In this document: positions 35,090 to 48,345 of the stretch, one piece after another
How positions within the stretch are numbered: the first letter of the stretch is position 1
Layout: every line of letters begins with the position of its first letter
NCBI GenBank assembly: GCA_009823395.1
Contig: CM020507.1
Span: forward strand, 3,495,501 to 3,559,500
Direction: 5' to 3'
Length of the DNA stretch: 64,000 nt
Source: Thamnaconus septentrionalis
Lineage: Eukaryota > Chordata > Actinopteri > Tetraodontiformes > Monacanthidae
Notes under the pieces: generated by a model
The model's input: only the letters and a program-made list of their open reading frames with translations
Told to the model about the DNA's origin: nothing
Databases searched by the model: none
Translations under genes and position numbers: made by a program

Positions 35090-37057
35090 GCTCATCAAAG
35101 ACCTCTCAGTGCTGCTGCTGGTCCTTTATTGGCAGCCGTGGATCTTGTTTTATCGGCCTGATTGATGAGGAGAAGGTGAAGTGAGCCTTTGTGCCTGACA
35201 CTAATTTGTTCAGCTCGTCCTCCGCCGCAATTAGTCCCTGCGAGTTAAACGGCCGCGGTGGGAAAAAGCATGTGTCTGCAGATTCAGACCCACTGTTCAC
35301 ACATTTCTCGACCCCTTGTTTTTCCGACAGTGCCACCTCCTTAACTCCTAACTTCATCCCGAACCAAATTGTAATTTGTAATTAAGCTTTAAAGGTGTAA
35401 CTTGGTATGCGTAGTGGTGTAGTTGCAATTTCATACATGAAACAGGTGGCACTGTTCCAAAGTGGTCTACAAACGCAAGACCAGAACAGTGTGAACAGAC
35501 AACACAATCTGTTCAGCGGACACACACTATTGAGGGCATCAGCGTCCTTGCTGCATTCTTGAGTTCACCACTGGGTGCCGCTCTTCTGTGCGGAAATAGG
35601 GCTTAGTAAAATGAGCCTGCAGCTTGATAGCCGAGTTCTTGCCCTCTTGACCTGCTGGCAGCCGAACAAAGAGGCGTCTGTCTGTCAGCTTGGAGGCAAC
35701 TTCCATTCATGCAAACTGATACAGTGTACAGTAATCACAGTGTTCCTGGAAAACAATAGTCGCTTTGGAGGGTGATTAATTATCCCCTGTCGCCGTGACG
35801 TGTCAAGCGATGCTGTTTTAATTTGGGGTCTCGGCAAAGACTCATTAATCTTGGCCCGGATGCTGCTGCTGGGCCTGGAGGCCGAGTTGTTTTGTGTTCA
35901 TTACCGCTTTTTTTTTTTTCTTTTTTTGCCCTCTGCTTTGTCTTTTTGCGTCTTCTTTGCATCTTCTCGGCTCTTTCTTTTATATATCAAACAGAGGAGA
36001 GTTGAAGCATGTTGTACGTTGGTTCCTGCAGCGCTCACATCGGCCCCCACTCTTCACGTGCGGTAACTAGGACGCGTTGAGAAAACACGCTGCGGTTGCC
36101 ACACGGAACGGTGAACTGCTGGTCCAGAGGAAGCAGAGGAGCTCCTCCGAGCCCTGCCTGTCGGATGGCAGCCTGACACGATGGGATTTGACAGTACCGC
36201 GCTGGGCGTTTGATCGTCCCGGGCCCCCGGAGCCCTCGGGGCCTGACAGCCTTGGGGGAACCAGCATCAGCCGCCGCTCTGAGACGCAGCCACAGTATTT
36301 TTCTTCTTCCTCCTCCTCCACAGCGAGACCCCAAGACAAATACGGGGCAGAACACTTGTTTTTTTTTTTTTTAAACCGCTCTTCCACGGCGCCCATTTGC
36401 TCTTAATTGCTCGTGACAAGGAGAGTGTGTTGCTGCTCTTCTTCGGGCTCAGTGTTTTTCTTAAGCATTCGTCCGAGTGAGTGTTGAAATTTTAATTTCC
36501 TTGTCGATGTCCGCTGTGAACAGAATTATGGTTCTGAACTAACCTGCCCATTAAAGCCAGCCTGGGGCCAAGTCATCGCCAGGTAATCTCCAGGAAGACT
36601 GTTTACTGTGATTGGTGTAAACTGGAACCTTGGCAGTTTTAAGACTGATTGAAAACACTTGCGTTTGCCAGAATGGCTGGGCAAAATTTCAGACCTAACT
36701 ACACGTGAAAAGCCATCATTGTTTACTTTGACTTGGACGAATTGCATTTTCATCCAAACTACAGAAGAAGAATGTTTTGAAGAGGAAGAGTTTCTTGTCA
36801 TTCCAGAGCAGAAAGTGGATCAAGTTAAAATAAAAGTTTTCGATGGCTGTGGATGGCAACAACAAGGGCTGCGGAGGAAGCAGCAGAGGTCAGGAAAACT
36901 CTGCCGAATGAAGCCATTGAATATGCATGTGTGTGCGCATGCGAACGATCAGCTGATTCACATCTGCTGATTGGTGGGCGATGTGATTGGAGCTCGACTC
37001 GTCGCAGTGCGGCAACTAATGAAAGTCCCTATCTCGACCTCGGCTCACCGCCCTCTG

Positions 37058-37059
<2 letters not shown>

Positions 37060-37098
<39 letters not shown>
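37060..37098. repeat. (AC)19 microsatellite
   Basis: Uninterrupted AC run, 90 bases before the NK2-type palindrome. Confidence 0.95.
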
Positions 37099-37101
<3 letters not shown>

Positions 37102-37186
37102 CACTCAATGAAAAATAATCTCTAATTAGGCCCCCTCCTCATTACGATAATGAGTTATCTTCTGAAAAAGTCTTCCAGACCACTTA

Positions 37187-37220
37187 AAAGTCATGCACTT
37201 AAAATTAAGTGCATGACTTT
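37187..37220. promoter_or_regulatory. Perfect 16-bp inverted repeat with NK2-type homeodomain sites
   Basis: Left arm AAAGTCATGCACTTAA, spacer AA, right arm TTAAGTGCATGACTTT. Each arm contains CACTTAA/TTAAGTG, the high-affinity site of NK2-class homeodomain proteins. A third CACTTAA lies at 37181-37187. There is no gene nearby. Function is inference. Confidence 0.45.
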
Positions 37221-37696
37221 AATTCAATAGCTGGGATGCTGCATTCCCCTACACGTGCATTCTTACAATTCGGAAATCTTTTTTATTTTTCAGTGGGACG
37301 TTTCACTGAACCTTTCCGCAGTCGTCGGCAGTCACAGAAATCTTCGTGCCGGCAGCGCTGCAACCCCGGAACGTCGCTGTGGCTGTTTCGGTGTTTGAGC
37401 CGCAGTTTGTTGCAGCCGGCGGAAAAAAAAACATCTCCCTTCCATATGGCGCCGCTCACATATTAATGGGAGAATTTACAGCGTACTAATGGCTTCCCCA
37501 ACTGCGCATGAGTCCTGAATGGGCGCCTGGCTGTCGGTGCCAGCTGGTGCCCTCCGAGTGGGCGGAGCCGGAGCCGCTGCACCGCCTCACTCCCAACTGA
37601 TTTACTGATGATCATCTATCGGTTCTGTTGTGTGTTGGAGTCTCCTTTTTTCCTCACGCAATGCTGTGGTGGATATTTCCATGGCGATCATGAGTG

Positions 37697-37713
37697 CAGC
37701 GCCCTCTGCTGGG
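37697..37713 (-). promoter_or_regulatory. CTCF-like motif, minus strand
   Basis: The reverse complement contains CCAGCAGAGGGCGCT, a full match to the CTCF core. It is intergenic. Confidence 0.5.
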
Positions 37714-38196
37714 CCCCTGCAGACTCTCTGGACATTTCGGGAGGCCTGGGAGGGACAGACTGCAGGATAGTATTACTGTTTACAGATGCTGGTGACACCT
37801 GCATCAGTGTCATTTGTAATCTTATTTGTTTTATGATGCAGATAACATACAATTATACATAAATCAAGTACAGGAAGAGTTGTTTTTTTTTAATCATTTT
37901 TTTATGGGATTAAATATAGCAAAGAGTGCTGAAAGCTACAGCTGTCTATTTTTTCTTGGCTTTAAAATGTATGTAAAAAAAAATTTAAATTCGAAGTGAA
38001 AAAAAATTAGAATGATATTGAAATCAGAAATTGTGATACTAATATTTGCCACATACAGGATATGATCATCCAGGGTTTTCTATGTGTACGTAAATAAATA
38101 AATGAAATTCTAAAAAGTCTAAGATTAAATCTATGTATTTATATTTTTGTTAGTGAGTCATGTGATTGTGAAAATTGTTCCTGTGGATTGCTGGCT

Positions 38197-38224
38197 GGAT
38201 GGATGGATGGATGGATGGATGGAT
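38197..38224. repeat. (GGAT)7 microsatellite
   Basis: Seven perfect GGAT units. Confidence 0.9.
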
Positions 38225-41200
38225 CACCAAAGGGCAACAGCATTGCAGTGACAGGAAAAGAGGAGAGAGCAGGTGTCTCTTAAAGCGGGTCAAACTTGGG
38301 TGAAGTCGACCAGAAGGAAGAGACAGAAGCAGAAGAAGAAACGAGCCGCAGCTGCCCTGCACCCATCCACACAGGATCATCAAAATATTTGAACCTTCCG
38401 GCACAAAGAGAGAGAAAACAAACAACCCAAACACGGACGTTTTACCTTGACGTGACTTTTCAAAGGTCAAAGTAAAAAGCAGAGTGACAGAAGACGGAGG
38501 GTGGAAAAAAGGAGATAAAGGCGAAGGTGATGCGCAGCCTGATTGCAGGGACGGTGGCGGCGGTGGCTCCAATCAGGCAGCCGCCGCAGGATCAACACGC
38601 CCCCTCTTCAGCCAAGGACGGACGTGGTGGCTAAAGAGGGAAAATCATGCAGGATGGCAGAAGACCAGTGATGAAGAAGGAACCCAAAGGTGATTTTTGA
38701 GAAACTGCAAAAATAAACACAAAGGCTAATTCTTTGGTTTTAAACACTTGATTATTTGAGTGCACGAGTACCACTCATTTGAGTTGTACCACACAGAAAA
38801 CTATGCAAAAGTGCAGTGGACTGTCCTCAAAAAAGGTGCAAAGTTTTGCCAAACTCTCCACATAGAACTAACGCTGAGTCCAGAAGTCCGGAAGCTAAGC
38901 TAACAGGTCCAAACCTTGACTGATGGACAGTTTTTGTTTTTGTTTTATGAATGTCCCATTTTGTTTGACCTCACTGTTTGCGTGCGATTTTAGTTTTCGC
39001 AGCTTTATCCACTCAGCAACAGACACACAGACAGTAGACGGAGCTGACGCCGCTAGCTTGAAGTTTTCAGGCAGAAATGAGGCCACATGAATGAACACCC
39101 GCTGTCCCGTTTAACTAAGAACAAGAGACGACGTCAGATGGCATTTTCTTTCAAAGTCTTATTTACTTTATGTTGCATTCTTCTATCTAAATAACTCATC
39201 TACTCCGCACCCTCCTGTTAGCATCGCTGCTGTTGTTGCTGTTGAGGCTTCAACCTAGTTTGCTTATCTTCTGGCTTCTGATTGGCCAGCATCCTTGGGC
39301 TTTGCGGTAATATCGCCACCTTCTGTTTTTTCCATGCCATTTCCGCCCCCTGATTTCCTGCATTTGCAGTGGTTTGTGGGTGCAATTGTTGTTGAAATGA
39401 AATTAGCTATGCCAATTGTTTTTATTATCCTTATTAAAAAAAAAACTAAAAAAAAACCCAGCAGGTGTTGACAAAACCTGAGTAATTTAAGGCTTTATTT
39501 ACATACATTTCATCCTCTAAATTTGGGCAAAGAAAAAATTAATAAAACAGACATGTAATTGGTTAAAAATATGTATTGCTTAACAGGAAGCTGCTGGCGC
39601 TTTAGCTTAGTTCCAGATGCCAGAGCAAAAGTAGCCTGAGGCTCGTTTGTAATTCTGGTGCACATCCCACAAGACATTCTGTCGGAATGTTTGAAATTAT
39701 TCAGCCGGCCTCCCGCTCAATTCATGTTTCTCATCTTTTTTTTTTTTCTCCCCCCCAAACACACTCTGCTACAGCTTTATAAGTAAGTTCGTCATGTATC
39801 TGAAGTTCACGCCCCCCTCGGGGACTCGGCGCAGCTTGTCGAGTTGCGAAAATGAACAAACTGCATTAATCGTGTCTCTTTACTTCCACTAAACTGAGGG
39901 CATGCCTCACATTTAAAGCACAAAGTAAAGCGTTTGGATTTTTTTTTTTCTGTCTCATTTTTAGCCCTCTAGTGTCAACAAACCCTATAATGAAAGCTTG
40001 GGGGAAAAAACCCAGAGATTTGTATGGGTGGCTTGGTAGGACAGTGCAAAAGGTCGACGTTACTCTAAAAATGTTTTGAAGCGCTGCTTGGCAACAAGGG
40101 AACGACAAGCACAGCCTCAATGAATTTTCTGTTTTACATTCCCTTCGTACTATGCAGTCTTTATTTTTGACAAGCAGTACTTTCGACAGATTCTTCCTTC
40201 TTGTTGTTCATGTCTCACATTTTTTGTTTGTTTTTTTTTTCTCTTAGAATACCATTGAGACACTTAATGGTAAAATACAAACAGCAAGCTTGGGAAGAAA
40301 ACAGAAAAACTGCAATATTATAATATATAAATGTCTCACTGTGAAAAGTTGCCCTTAATAGTGTTTTGTTTTTTTTGGTTTTTTGCCTTCGCCACTTCGC
40401 ACAAAGTGTGTGCCAAGACGTGCAGTTCAGAGACCCGTCCGTTGTGACGACACAAGGAGCACTGATGGCACCCATCTGTGCTCCCACCCGGCCCCCACCA
40501 GGTGCAGGTTCAACCTTTTTGCGACTGATGAGATAAAGGATCAAACATGAGAAAGGCGAATCTCGAACCACCGCAGCTTGATTTTTAACCCAGGAAAAAC
40601 TTCTGATAAAGAGCGTTTTCCGTCAGGATCGCAGAACCAATCAGCTTCTGCTAAATTTAATGTCCTTGGCGCTGCTATAGCGGGGGAACTGGATGGTTCC
40701 CTGACAATCAAACTGAAGGCTTTCATGGGTGGACACAGATAATTCACGTTGCCCTCCACTGGCTTTAGAAGGAAATCTATGCCTTCATGCGAGAGACAGA
40801 CAGCTCATCCAATCGCCTTCTGAGTTTCGCCACTTCCCGGTTGCTCTGTGCCAGATGGACAGCTGAGACAAATCCTGAGGATGTCAGTGACATTCCATTC
40901 GTCTCAGGAATCATCTCACCCTCACACACCTTCTTGCAACTCCACCATCTCATCGTCTCACCCCCTTTCTCCATCATTCCCTTAATGCAGCGTGTGACAA
41001 GGGAGACAAGAGACTCCAGGGAAACGAGAGGTGTTGTTTGTTTACCAGCTTTGTTTGCCTCCAGATCCGGCATTTCTGCATGAAAACCCCCCGCAGTCCA
41101 GCCAAGGTGATGAATCCAAAGCAGCCAGTCGCCGTCTTCGGCCTCGTCCGGCTCAGACGTGTCCCACCCAGGAGGTGGAGGGAGACGGAGCCGGCGCCCC

Positions 41201-42580
41201 CTTCAGGCTGCACGGAACACTGATGGACTTGATAGAGGGCCGCTGGGAGGAAAAATAAATCCGTCTGACACCAGCTGACGTGAGCGGCGCCTCCAAACCA
41301 AGGAGGCAGGCTTATCGGGGGAAAATCAGAAATTGCGATGGTGGTGGGTGGTTCTTGGAGGATAAATATTCCGCTGGCTGGCATCTCGGGTGAAATCCTG
41401 AAACTGGGGGGTATAAATAAGGTGGAGAGTGAATTTCCTGCCAGAGTCTGAACGGCCCCACATTCGTCCTTTCGTATCTTTGATTTAAGCGACTGGTCTG
41501 TTGTTATTTTAGACTGGCGACGGGCAGTCGGCCGTGGATCATACGGAAAAATGCACAGCATCGGAATGCCGCTTATCAACGCAGTGGGCAGATTAAAATA
41601 TTTCAGCCGGAAATTGATCTATTCAACACAAATGTGCGCACGGATCATCGGGTCACATGCACGGGGACGGTGATGATCAATCAGCCGCCGTCGAGTGTCT
41701 CAGGACCAAAGTGGTTTTAATCATCCAAAGTAAACGTTGTCTCTGGTTTCCCAGGAGGCCCCCGCCCCCACCCCCACCCCCCAGTGACGCCGGGCCCTTC
41801 CTTCCATTAGCCCCATCCCCATCTTCCAAGACAAGCAGCTAGATCTTTGATGTGATCTCGTCAGAGATGGGCTGCATACGCTCAGCCGCCGCCATCTCCA
41901 TCATCCCGCCGCTCCAGTGAAACGTAATGGAGAAAATAGCCGGAGAGGTTGGAGGGGTGGGGTGATGGAGATGAATTTGAAAGAAACACGAGTGATAATC
42001 AATATGGTCCCCCCCCTCCCTGTGCAGCTGAGCGACACCAGTCCCACCACACACCAGCCACCAGTCACCGTCCACCGCGGGCTGAAGTTTGGTGCCATCA
42101 CGCCGCCGCCGCCATCGTGTAATTTATGATGAAGATGTCACTCTCAGAATGATGCGCCACAGCTGAGAGAGCCAATCTTATACTGAATATAAGAGCTTTT
42201 TATCCACAGCGAGGAGGAGAGGAGGGGGGAAAAATGTGGCTTGTTCAATTGGGTTTGGTGGCACCGATGATGGATGGATCCAAGACATCCCATAACAGGT
42301 TGGAACTAAGTGAAGTGGCTCCGGATGACGGATGATGCACTTGGAACGTTCTCAGTGCCACTGATAGAAGGTCCGGACTGTTTTAAAAGCATCTATATTG
42401 TAAAGGGGACGGCCCGACTTGTTGGGGGGGGGGGGATACTCTCTGGCCAAGGAGTAAAGTAAACTCCACGCTTCATCACGAAGAACATGAGATTTGGAAC
42501 GTCAATGGACTCTTCAGTCAGGGTCGAATCAGGAAGTCTCTACGACACAGACATCAAGACATCGCCGGAACCTTTGTGAC

Positions 42581-42916
42581 TCAATTCAAATAATCTTCTT
42601 TCTGAATGCTAACAACAGTGTCGTCTGCAAATGTCATCATATTTCCTACTGCATTATTCACTCTGCAATGTGACTCACGCGAGGATGTGACTTGTCTTGT
42701 ATTCCTTAAAATCTGAATATGCATCTGGTTGGCGACTCTGCTCGGTTTCGGCGCTCTGACGTTCTTGTTTGCTCCGGTGCTCGTACTAGCTGCTACGTGT
42801 TTTTGCATTGAGGTGGCACCGGAGTAACTGCGGTGGAACGAAAACTCGTTGTGCCACAGTTTGCACACAACAACGCTCTCGTCCTCCCGCTTGCTACTCA
42901 GTGCGTTGCTATCCAT
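42581..42916 (-). pseudogene. Decayed BED-type zinc finger (hAT/ZBED-like transposon remnant)
   Basis: The minus-strand frame reads VVVCKLWHNEFSFHRS followed by TSMQKH. This follows the BED finger pattern C-x2-C...H-x(3-5)-H seen in hAT transposases and ZBED proteins. The second Cys is Trp (TGG for TGC), which would break zinc binding. Nearby sequence at 42970-43005 (AATCATCGCGATAATGTCCC then GACCCTAATATA) resembles non-coding ends of fish hAT-like repeats. No transposase catalytic region was seen. Confidence 0.4.
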
Positions 42917-45900
42917 TTTGCCGGAAACTCTACTCGTGCAATGTACGTTCCGTGTTGTCTTGAGTATAAGATAAAATGCGAATCATCGCGATAATGTCCC
43001 GACCCTAATATATATGAAAAAAACAACAACCTTATGTTCATAAATTGTCAGACACAGTTCGATGTAGAGAAGTTTTAACACACATGTAAACACTGGTGCC
43101 GTGCTCTGCATCTGGGCACTTTATTTTCCCCCAGAACCGGCTGCTCTCCTATTGGCCGCGCCAAAGTGTCGTCACAGGGCGTTGACGCCAGGTCTGTGCC
43201 TGCTTGCGCCTACTTGCGCCACCTTTAAAGTGCTAACTAGAGAAGGTTTGGATAGCCGCTGCAGATAATAACCAATTAAAGACGTACGCAGCACCATTTC
43301 ATATTCAACTGCATGTGAAATAACGAACCACACTCGTGAAGAATGAACTGAAGCATTTTTTCTCCTCCACCCATCGTCCGCAACACAAATCACATTCATT
43401 ACAGCTGCACCCGTTGCACTCTCAGCTGATCTCCTCCAACTTTTTCCACCTCTGTGATCAGAGAACCGACGGAGCCAGTGACACGAACCCGTGGCGTCGC
43501 CGGTTCGCCACCGCCTGCGGATTTCCCTCTACCGTCAAAGCCGCTTATTTCTGGCCGGATCGTACATCCAGGAAACCTCACAGTCCAGGCGCCGTCCGTC
43601 TATAGGTAACCAGGCAACAGAGAGCCGCGATCAATAATGAATATGTGGCAGGTCACAGCTCAAGAGCAGGCTAGTGAGGGGTGAAGCGCACTTTTCTGTA
43701 CCCACATGGGGTGCATACAAATGCAAACCCCACCACACTTTTTCGTGGAGAAAAGGAAGCTGAAGCGCGGAGTTGTCCGAGGTCAAACGCTCGGCGTCTT
43801 TCCCAAGTCGAGGACTTGAAGACATCGGGGCCAAGCGTGACGGTTGAGGGGGGGTGTTGGAGAAACTGGAGGCGGAGGGAGGGAAGTGAACAGAGATGAA
43901 ATTTTGCTTCGGCTAATTATTCACTTCCACGTGTCCAGGTGCTACAGCTGTGACGAGTCAGAGATCTTTTCATTTTATTTTTTACCCCAAAAAGGACGAA
44001 CTCGAACGTCCTCCTTGTCTTGAGGCGCCTCACCGTGATCTGCCCCTCACAGGCTGCCGTTGCAGCTGAGTCGACAAACTCAGGTCCAAGAACATCACCT
44101 GAAAAGTTAGAAAGCAAAACCCCTGTGGCTATATGGTGGTACTGCAGAACACTTTTTTCGGCGCTTTGTTTTCTTTGTTGTGTTATGCTAGCTCGGTTTA
44201 TTGGATAATAAATTCCCCGCCAGCTTTGACAGACTTTCATTTGGAAACAAACATTCTTGCAAAGTTCAGACAACCAACTTTCCAATTTTCTTAATTGTTT
44301 GCGTTGAAAAACGAACACAATTGAAGAGTAAACACACAAACACAATTCTGAGAAGAAAATGAAGTTTTCATCTATGTAAACCTATATTGTTGCAAACAGC
44401 TGAGCAACCTCAATTGAAATCGTTTTCATTTGTCACTTTAGTCCTGGTTGTTGTCGCATAATAACCATCTCACACAGAGGAGGCATAAAGAGTGGCAGGG
44501 GGCAAAGTGTTGTTGTTGTCATTGTTGTTTTGTTCCCTCTTAGAAATCTTTTTTTTGTTTTCGCTGAAAGAGCCTTAACAATTGTTGAACAATAAGCTCA
44601 GAAAATTGGGACAAACAACCTGAAGCGCACAAAAAAAAAATACATAACAAAAATATTAGAGAGAGACCGTGACCGATGCTGTCCTGGAAATTTTTCCAAT
44701 AAAGTTGTTTTGTTTGTTTTGTTTTTTTATTCCCATACCAAATATTAGGCACAAAGAGAAGCACAAAGTCTTTCGGTAAGACTTTGGTTCAGAGGTGAAA
44801 AAAAGAAACCAGAGGTTTAAAAAGTTTGATCACAGCGTGATTTTTAGTGCGGCAGCAGTTTTAATCATCCAAGACTGACGAGAAAACCAGCACCACTGCA
44901 TTTTCTTCCTTCCTCCATTTTCTGATTTTTGGTTTTTACTGCATACATTTTTTTTTTTTAATTTAACAAACAGATTTAAGCAATAAGAGGAAATATTTGA
45001 CCTTTGACATCTGTTAGGACTCCCTGAAGAATAGGCTGATGGTCTGAAAACAAACAGAGACATTTCACAAATGACAAAACAAAATGTCAGGCTGACACAA
45101 AGTGTAAACGGAGCCAATTAAATGTCAGGAAACCTGTGGTGTTGCCGTTAGCCCTTCCGTCTGACTCGTGTTGACATTTAACCAACGGCGGCTTTGAGCA
45201 GCAGCGTTCAATGCACTGCGGATCAAGGCTGTGTTTTTTTTGTTTGTTTGTTTGTTGTTGGTGGGGTTTTTTTGTCACAGTTGACATGGAGGCACAAACA
45301 CAGACTTCCTGCTGGTAACAAACATCGAGTGAGGTCACAATACATAACAGAGAAGTAAGAAAATATCTCCATAAAAGAGAAATAGACCTGTGTTTACAGC
45401 CTCCTGCTGAGACTAATGCTTTGTTGAGCCTGACATCACAGAGCGCAGATCTCCAGAAATGTGTCTCAGCACTTTTTCTCCTTTCTGCCGAGTTCACCAG
45501 CCGGACGGAGGCTCATGATGGAGCGTGACGCGAGTTCAGGCTGCAGTCAGCTGACGAGTCAGATGATCGTATCAGCATCTTCTTATCGGTCACAGAAGGC
45601 GGTTGTGGTCAGATAAAAGGTGCTGATCTTTGCTTCAACACCGCTGCTCTCACCACACTGCTGCTGCTGCATCTGAAACGGCTAAAACGGCTCACAAGTC
45701 TTCTGGAGTTCAGCCTCTCACTTCTCTTCCAGTTTTGTGTCCAAATTGGTTTATTTGTCTGCCTGTTATTGCAGGTGCAGCACAGCATGCTGCTTGTCCA
45801 ATCTGGGGAGGAATTGAGAGTGGAGCCATCATCTGCTGCAGACTACAAACAAATGCTTTAAAACAGCGCAGAGTGTCTCGAAATGACTCTGGAAAGACTG

Positions 45901-46870
45901 CTGATGGAACAAAATGGGACCTTAACAACTTTCAACATGACTTGGTTTGAACACTAATCATGCTATAAAGCAATCAAAGATCATTTTAATTTGTAGCTTC
46001 CAAATCGTTGAATATGTGACTTCCCACTGTTTCTACCGAAAACAACCAAAAAAGCCCAGTGGGAGAAAAACAAACTTTTCTGCACAGGTGCCGAACCTTT
46101 TTTAGGCTTTTTTTTTGTTTGTTTTGAACACAAATTTCCATCTCACTGATTCGCCAAACAAACCGATTTCCCTTTCAAAACAAGAAGGCCGGCCCTAATC
46201 TACATGCACGGGTGGAGACGCCGCTGGGAATGCGCCTCAACTGTCTCAGGTGATGGAGGGGAAGCAGAAAAACAAATGATCCCTCCGCTCCTTTGTTTTC
46301 CCGCTCTCCGCCCACCCGCTCTTGTCTCTGTTGTCGGTGCGTCCTGCAACAACGGCGAGGCCGGCCGAGAGGAGGGAACCGCCGCGAGCCGAAATGCAAT
46401 CATCTCCGTCCGCCGCCGAGAGCTGGCGCCGGTGTCTTTGCCCACAGTGCACAAATATCGCAGGGAGGCTGCGTGAAATCCCCTCCAGCCAGCGGAAACA
46501 AATCTGGCAGCCCCCGTGCCCCTCATGGTGGGTTTATGCACGAGACCTTCATCTTAAAATGTTTTGGCGGACAGCGGAGGAGGAAAAGCGGCCGGCGGTT
46601 CAAAGTCTCCTCAGCTCCTGGTGTTGTCTTATTTTTATGGCTGTCGACTGTCTGGAGGAATAATAATAAAAAAATATATATATTTCCTCAAAACTTCTTC
46701 ATCGGTTTTTCAACAGGCTACAAAAAAATACTGCATGAATAATTGAATTACGCGAAAACCTCCTTTTGGCATCGTTTGGGAAATTGAGGCGTTCCAAACA
46801 GCAGCGGTTGCTTTGTGTGAATTTCATTCAGACTCCAGTGGTGTAGCCTCGATCAATCAGTGACACACAA

Positions 46871-46912
46871 TACAGCATGCTTAGCCCTGTGTTTACAGCC
46901 TCCGGCTAAAAA
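46871..46912 (-). repeat. Minus-strand fragment of the GGCTGCAAACA repeat tail
   Basis: The reverse complement of the stretch containing TACAGCATGCTTAGCCCTGT and GTTTACAGCCTCCGGCTAAA matches the tail blocks at 54219 and 58304. A weaker relative lies at 45385-45410. Confidence 0.5.
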
Positions 46913-48171
46913 CGACTGCTCTGTTGGGCACAAACAAGACCGGGGCTGTTGCCGTGACATCACTACGGGCAAGGGTGTCTCAGCACTCTGCAAAGTGGAA
47001 GTGCAGGGTGGACCTTTGTCATTTCTGATGAGCTCACAGGCAGGACAGAGCAACAGCAGGACGCACTTGGTTTATAGATTCTGTATAACTGTGAATGCTA
47101 ATCACGGCATGCCAAGCTGATATCAATTTCTTTTTTTGGTCAGGCTGCAAAATAAGGCATAGACAATTGAACTAAACCATAACCACCATTTGGCATATTT
47201 GAGAAATCCAGGCATCCACACAGCAGCGGTTAAAAGGGAGATTTTAGCAGAGAGCAAACGGCATTAATGCAAAACCCTCTCGTTTTCCAACGTCCCACTC
47301 CATTCCACGTCTCTGCAATGATGAAGATCCAAGCCGATCCAACACGTTGGGCCTTCGAGTGAAACCCAAACAGTGTTCCGCACTTCAACGCTGAAATCAA
47401 ATAAAATCACCAACCTTGCCAACAAGACGCTGCGTTTCCTCCTGCAGCAGAACGGAGCCACGCTGTAAACATGACGGCGGCTTCAAGCAAGAGAGAGCAG
47501 GAGGATGAAGGCCAGTCTCAGCTCTGCCCGAGGACGAGGGAATGTCATTGTTGTTGCAACCAAGGAGTGCTGTTCAGACGAGTCCCTCCATATGAAACAC
47601 AGTGGAAGGGGAAAAAAAGGAGAAAGTTCCAGCCTGACAAATGTGCCAAACTCACCAACAACAGCGGCGGCGGCGGCGGCGGGTTGCAGCAGAAACAGAC
47701 TGGAGAGGGAGCAAGCGAGCGCCAGGAGCTGACGGCAGCGATGAGACAGGTAGGCTTGGGACTTACTGACTTGGAACTGATGATGTCCCCGGAAAAGTAC
47801 ACTGTGAATAACAAGGTTCTGGGGGGAAGAGTGCACACAGACAGACTTACATTGTGAATTATACATCCCTGCTGTAACAGACTGCCAGTTAAAATTGTCT
47901 GGTCTGGTCTGGGTCTTATAAAAATCCCCCAAAAAAAAGCTCAGCGAAAAAGTACATACATCCCTCCCTGCAGGCAGCGTCCTTGTCCGGAAGTCTGTGC
48001 TGACACTCAGGTGAGTCGCTGACTCGCAGGGCCGAGTGTTTTCCAAAATAAATCCACTCGCCTCTTTGGTGTAACAGGCAAATAAATAACCCCTCCTAAG
48101 GCTGTTCCTTATCAGGCTGGAGATAATATCTTTTCCCTTGGAGACTGAGAGGGTAATGAACAACTTCTGTG

Positions 48172-48173
<2 letters not shown>

Positions 48174-48226
<53 letters not shown>
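48174..48226. repeat. (TG)26 microsatellite
   Basis: Uninterrupted TG run. The 260-codon minus-strand frame over it is an artefact of the repeat. Confidence 0.95.
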
Positions 48227-48230
<4 letters not shown>

Positions 48231-48299
48231 AACGTCACGTTTATCCAATTTACTTGCTTCAACATTTTATGTATACTTTTTATAGAATTAATATAGTCT

Positions 48300-48345
48300 C
48301 CAGGTGACTCTAGGTGTACCTAATAAAGTGGACTTTAAGTTCACT
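48300..48345 (+). repeat. Tail fragment of the same dispersed repeat
   Basis: GTGTACCTAATAAAGTGGAC is almost identical to the tail at 13127-13147. The upstream body is not recognisable. Confidence 0.6.

Larger units (their letters stand above)
35090..42480. other. Intergenic, no gene recognised
   Basis: Includes a GC-rich patch at 36030-36400 with frames open on both strands, the (AC)19, the NK2-type palindrome and a CTCF-like motif. The 201-codon minus-strand frame at 40974-41579 has no recognisable family or splice context. Confidence 0.6.

Noticed and set aside
40974..41579. 201-codon minus-strand open frame
   Set aside because: No family resemblance, and the composition looks like non-coding DNA. 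I could not find partner exons.
47483..48265. 260-codon minus-strand open frame, the longest in the window
   Set aside because: It runs through the (TG)26 microsatellite and GC repeats, has no recognisable domain and no splice context.
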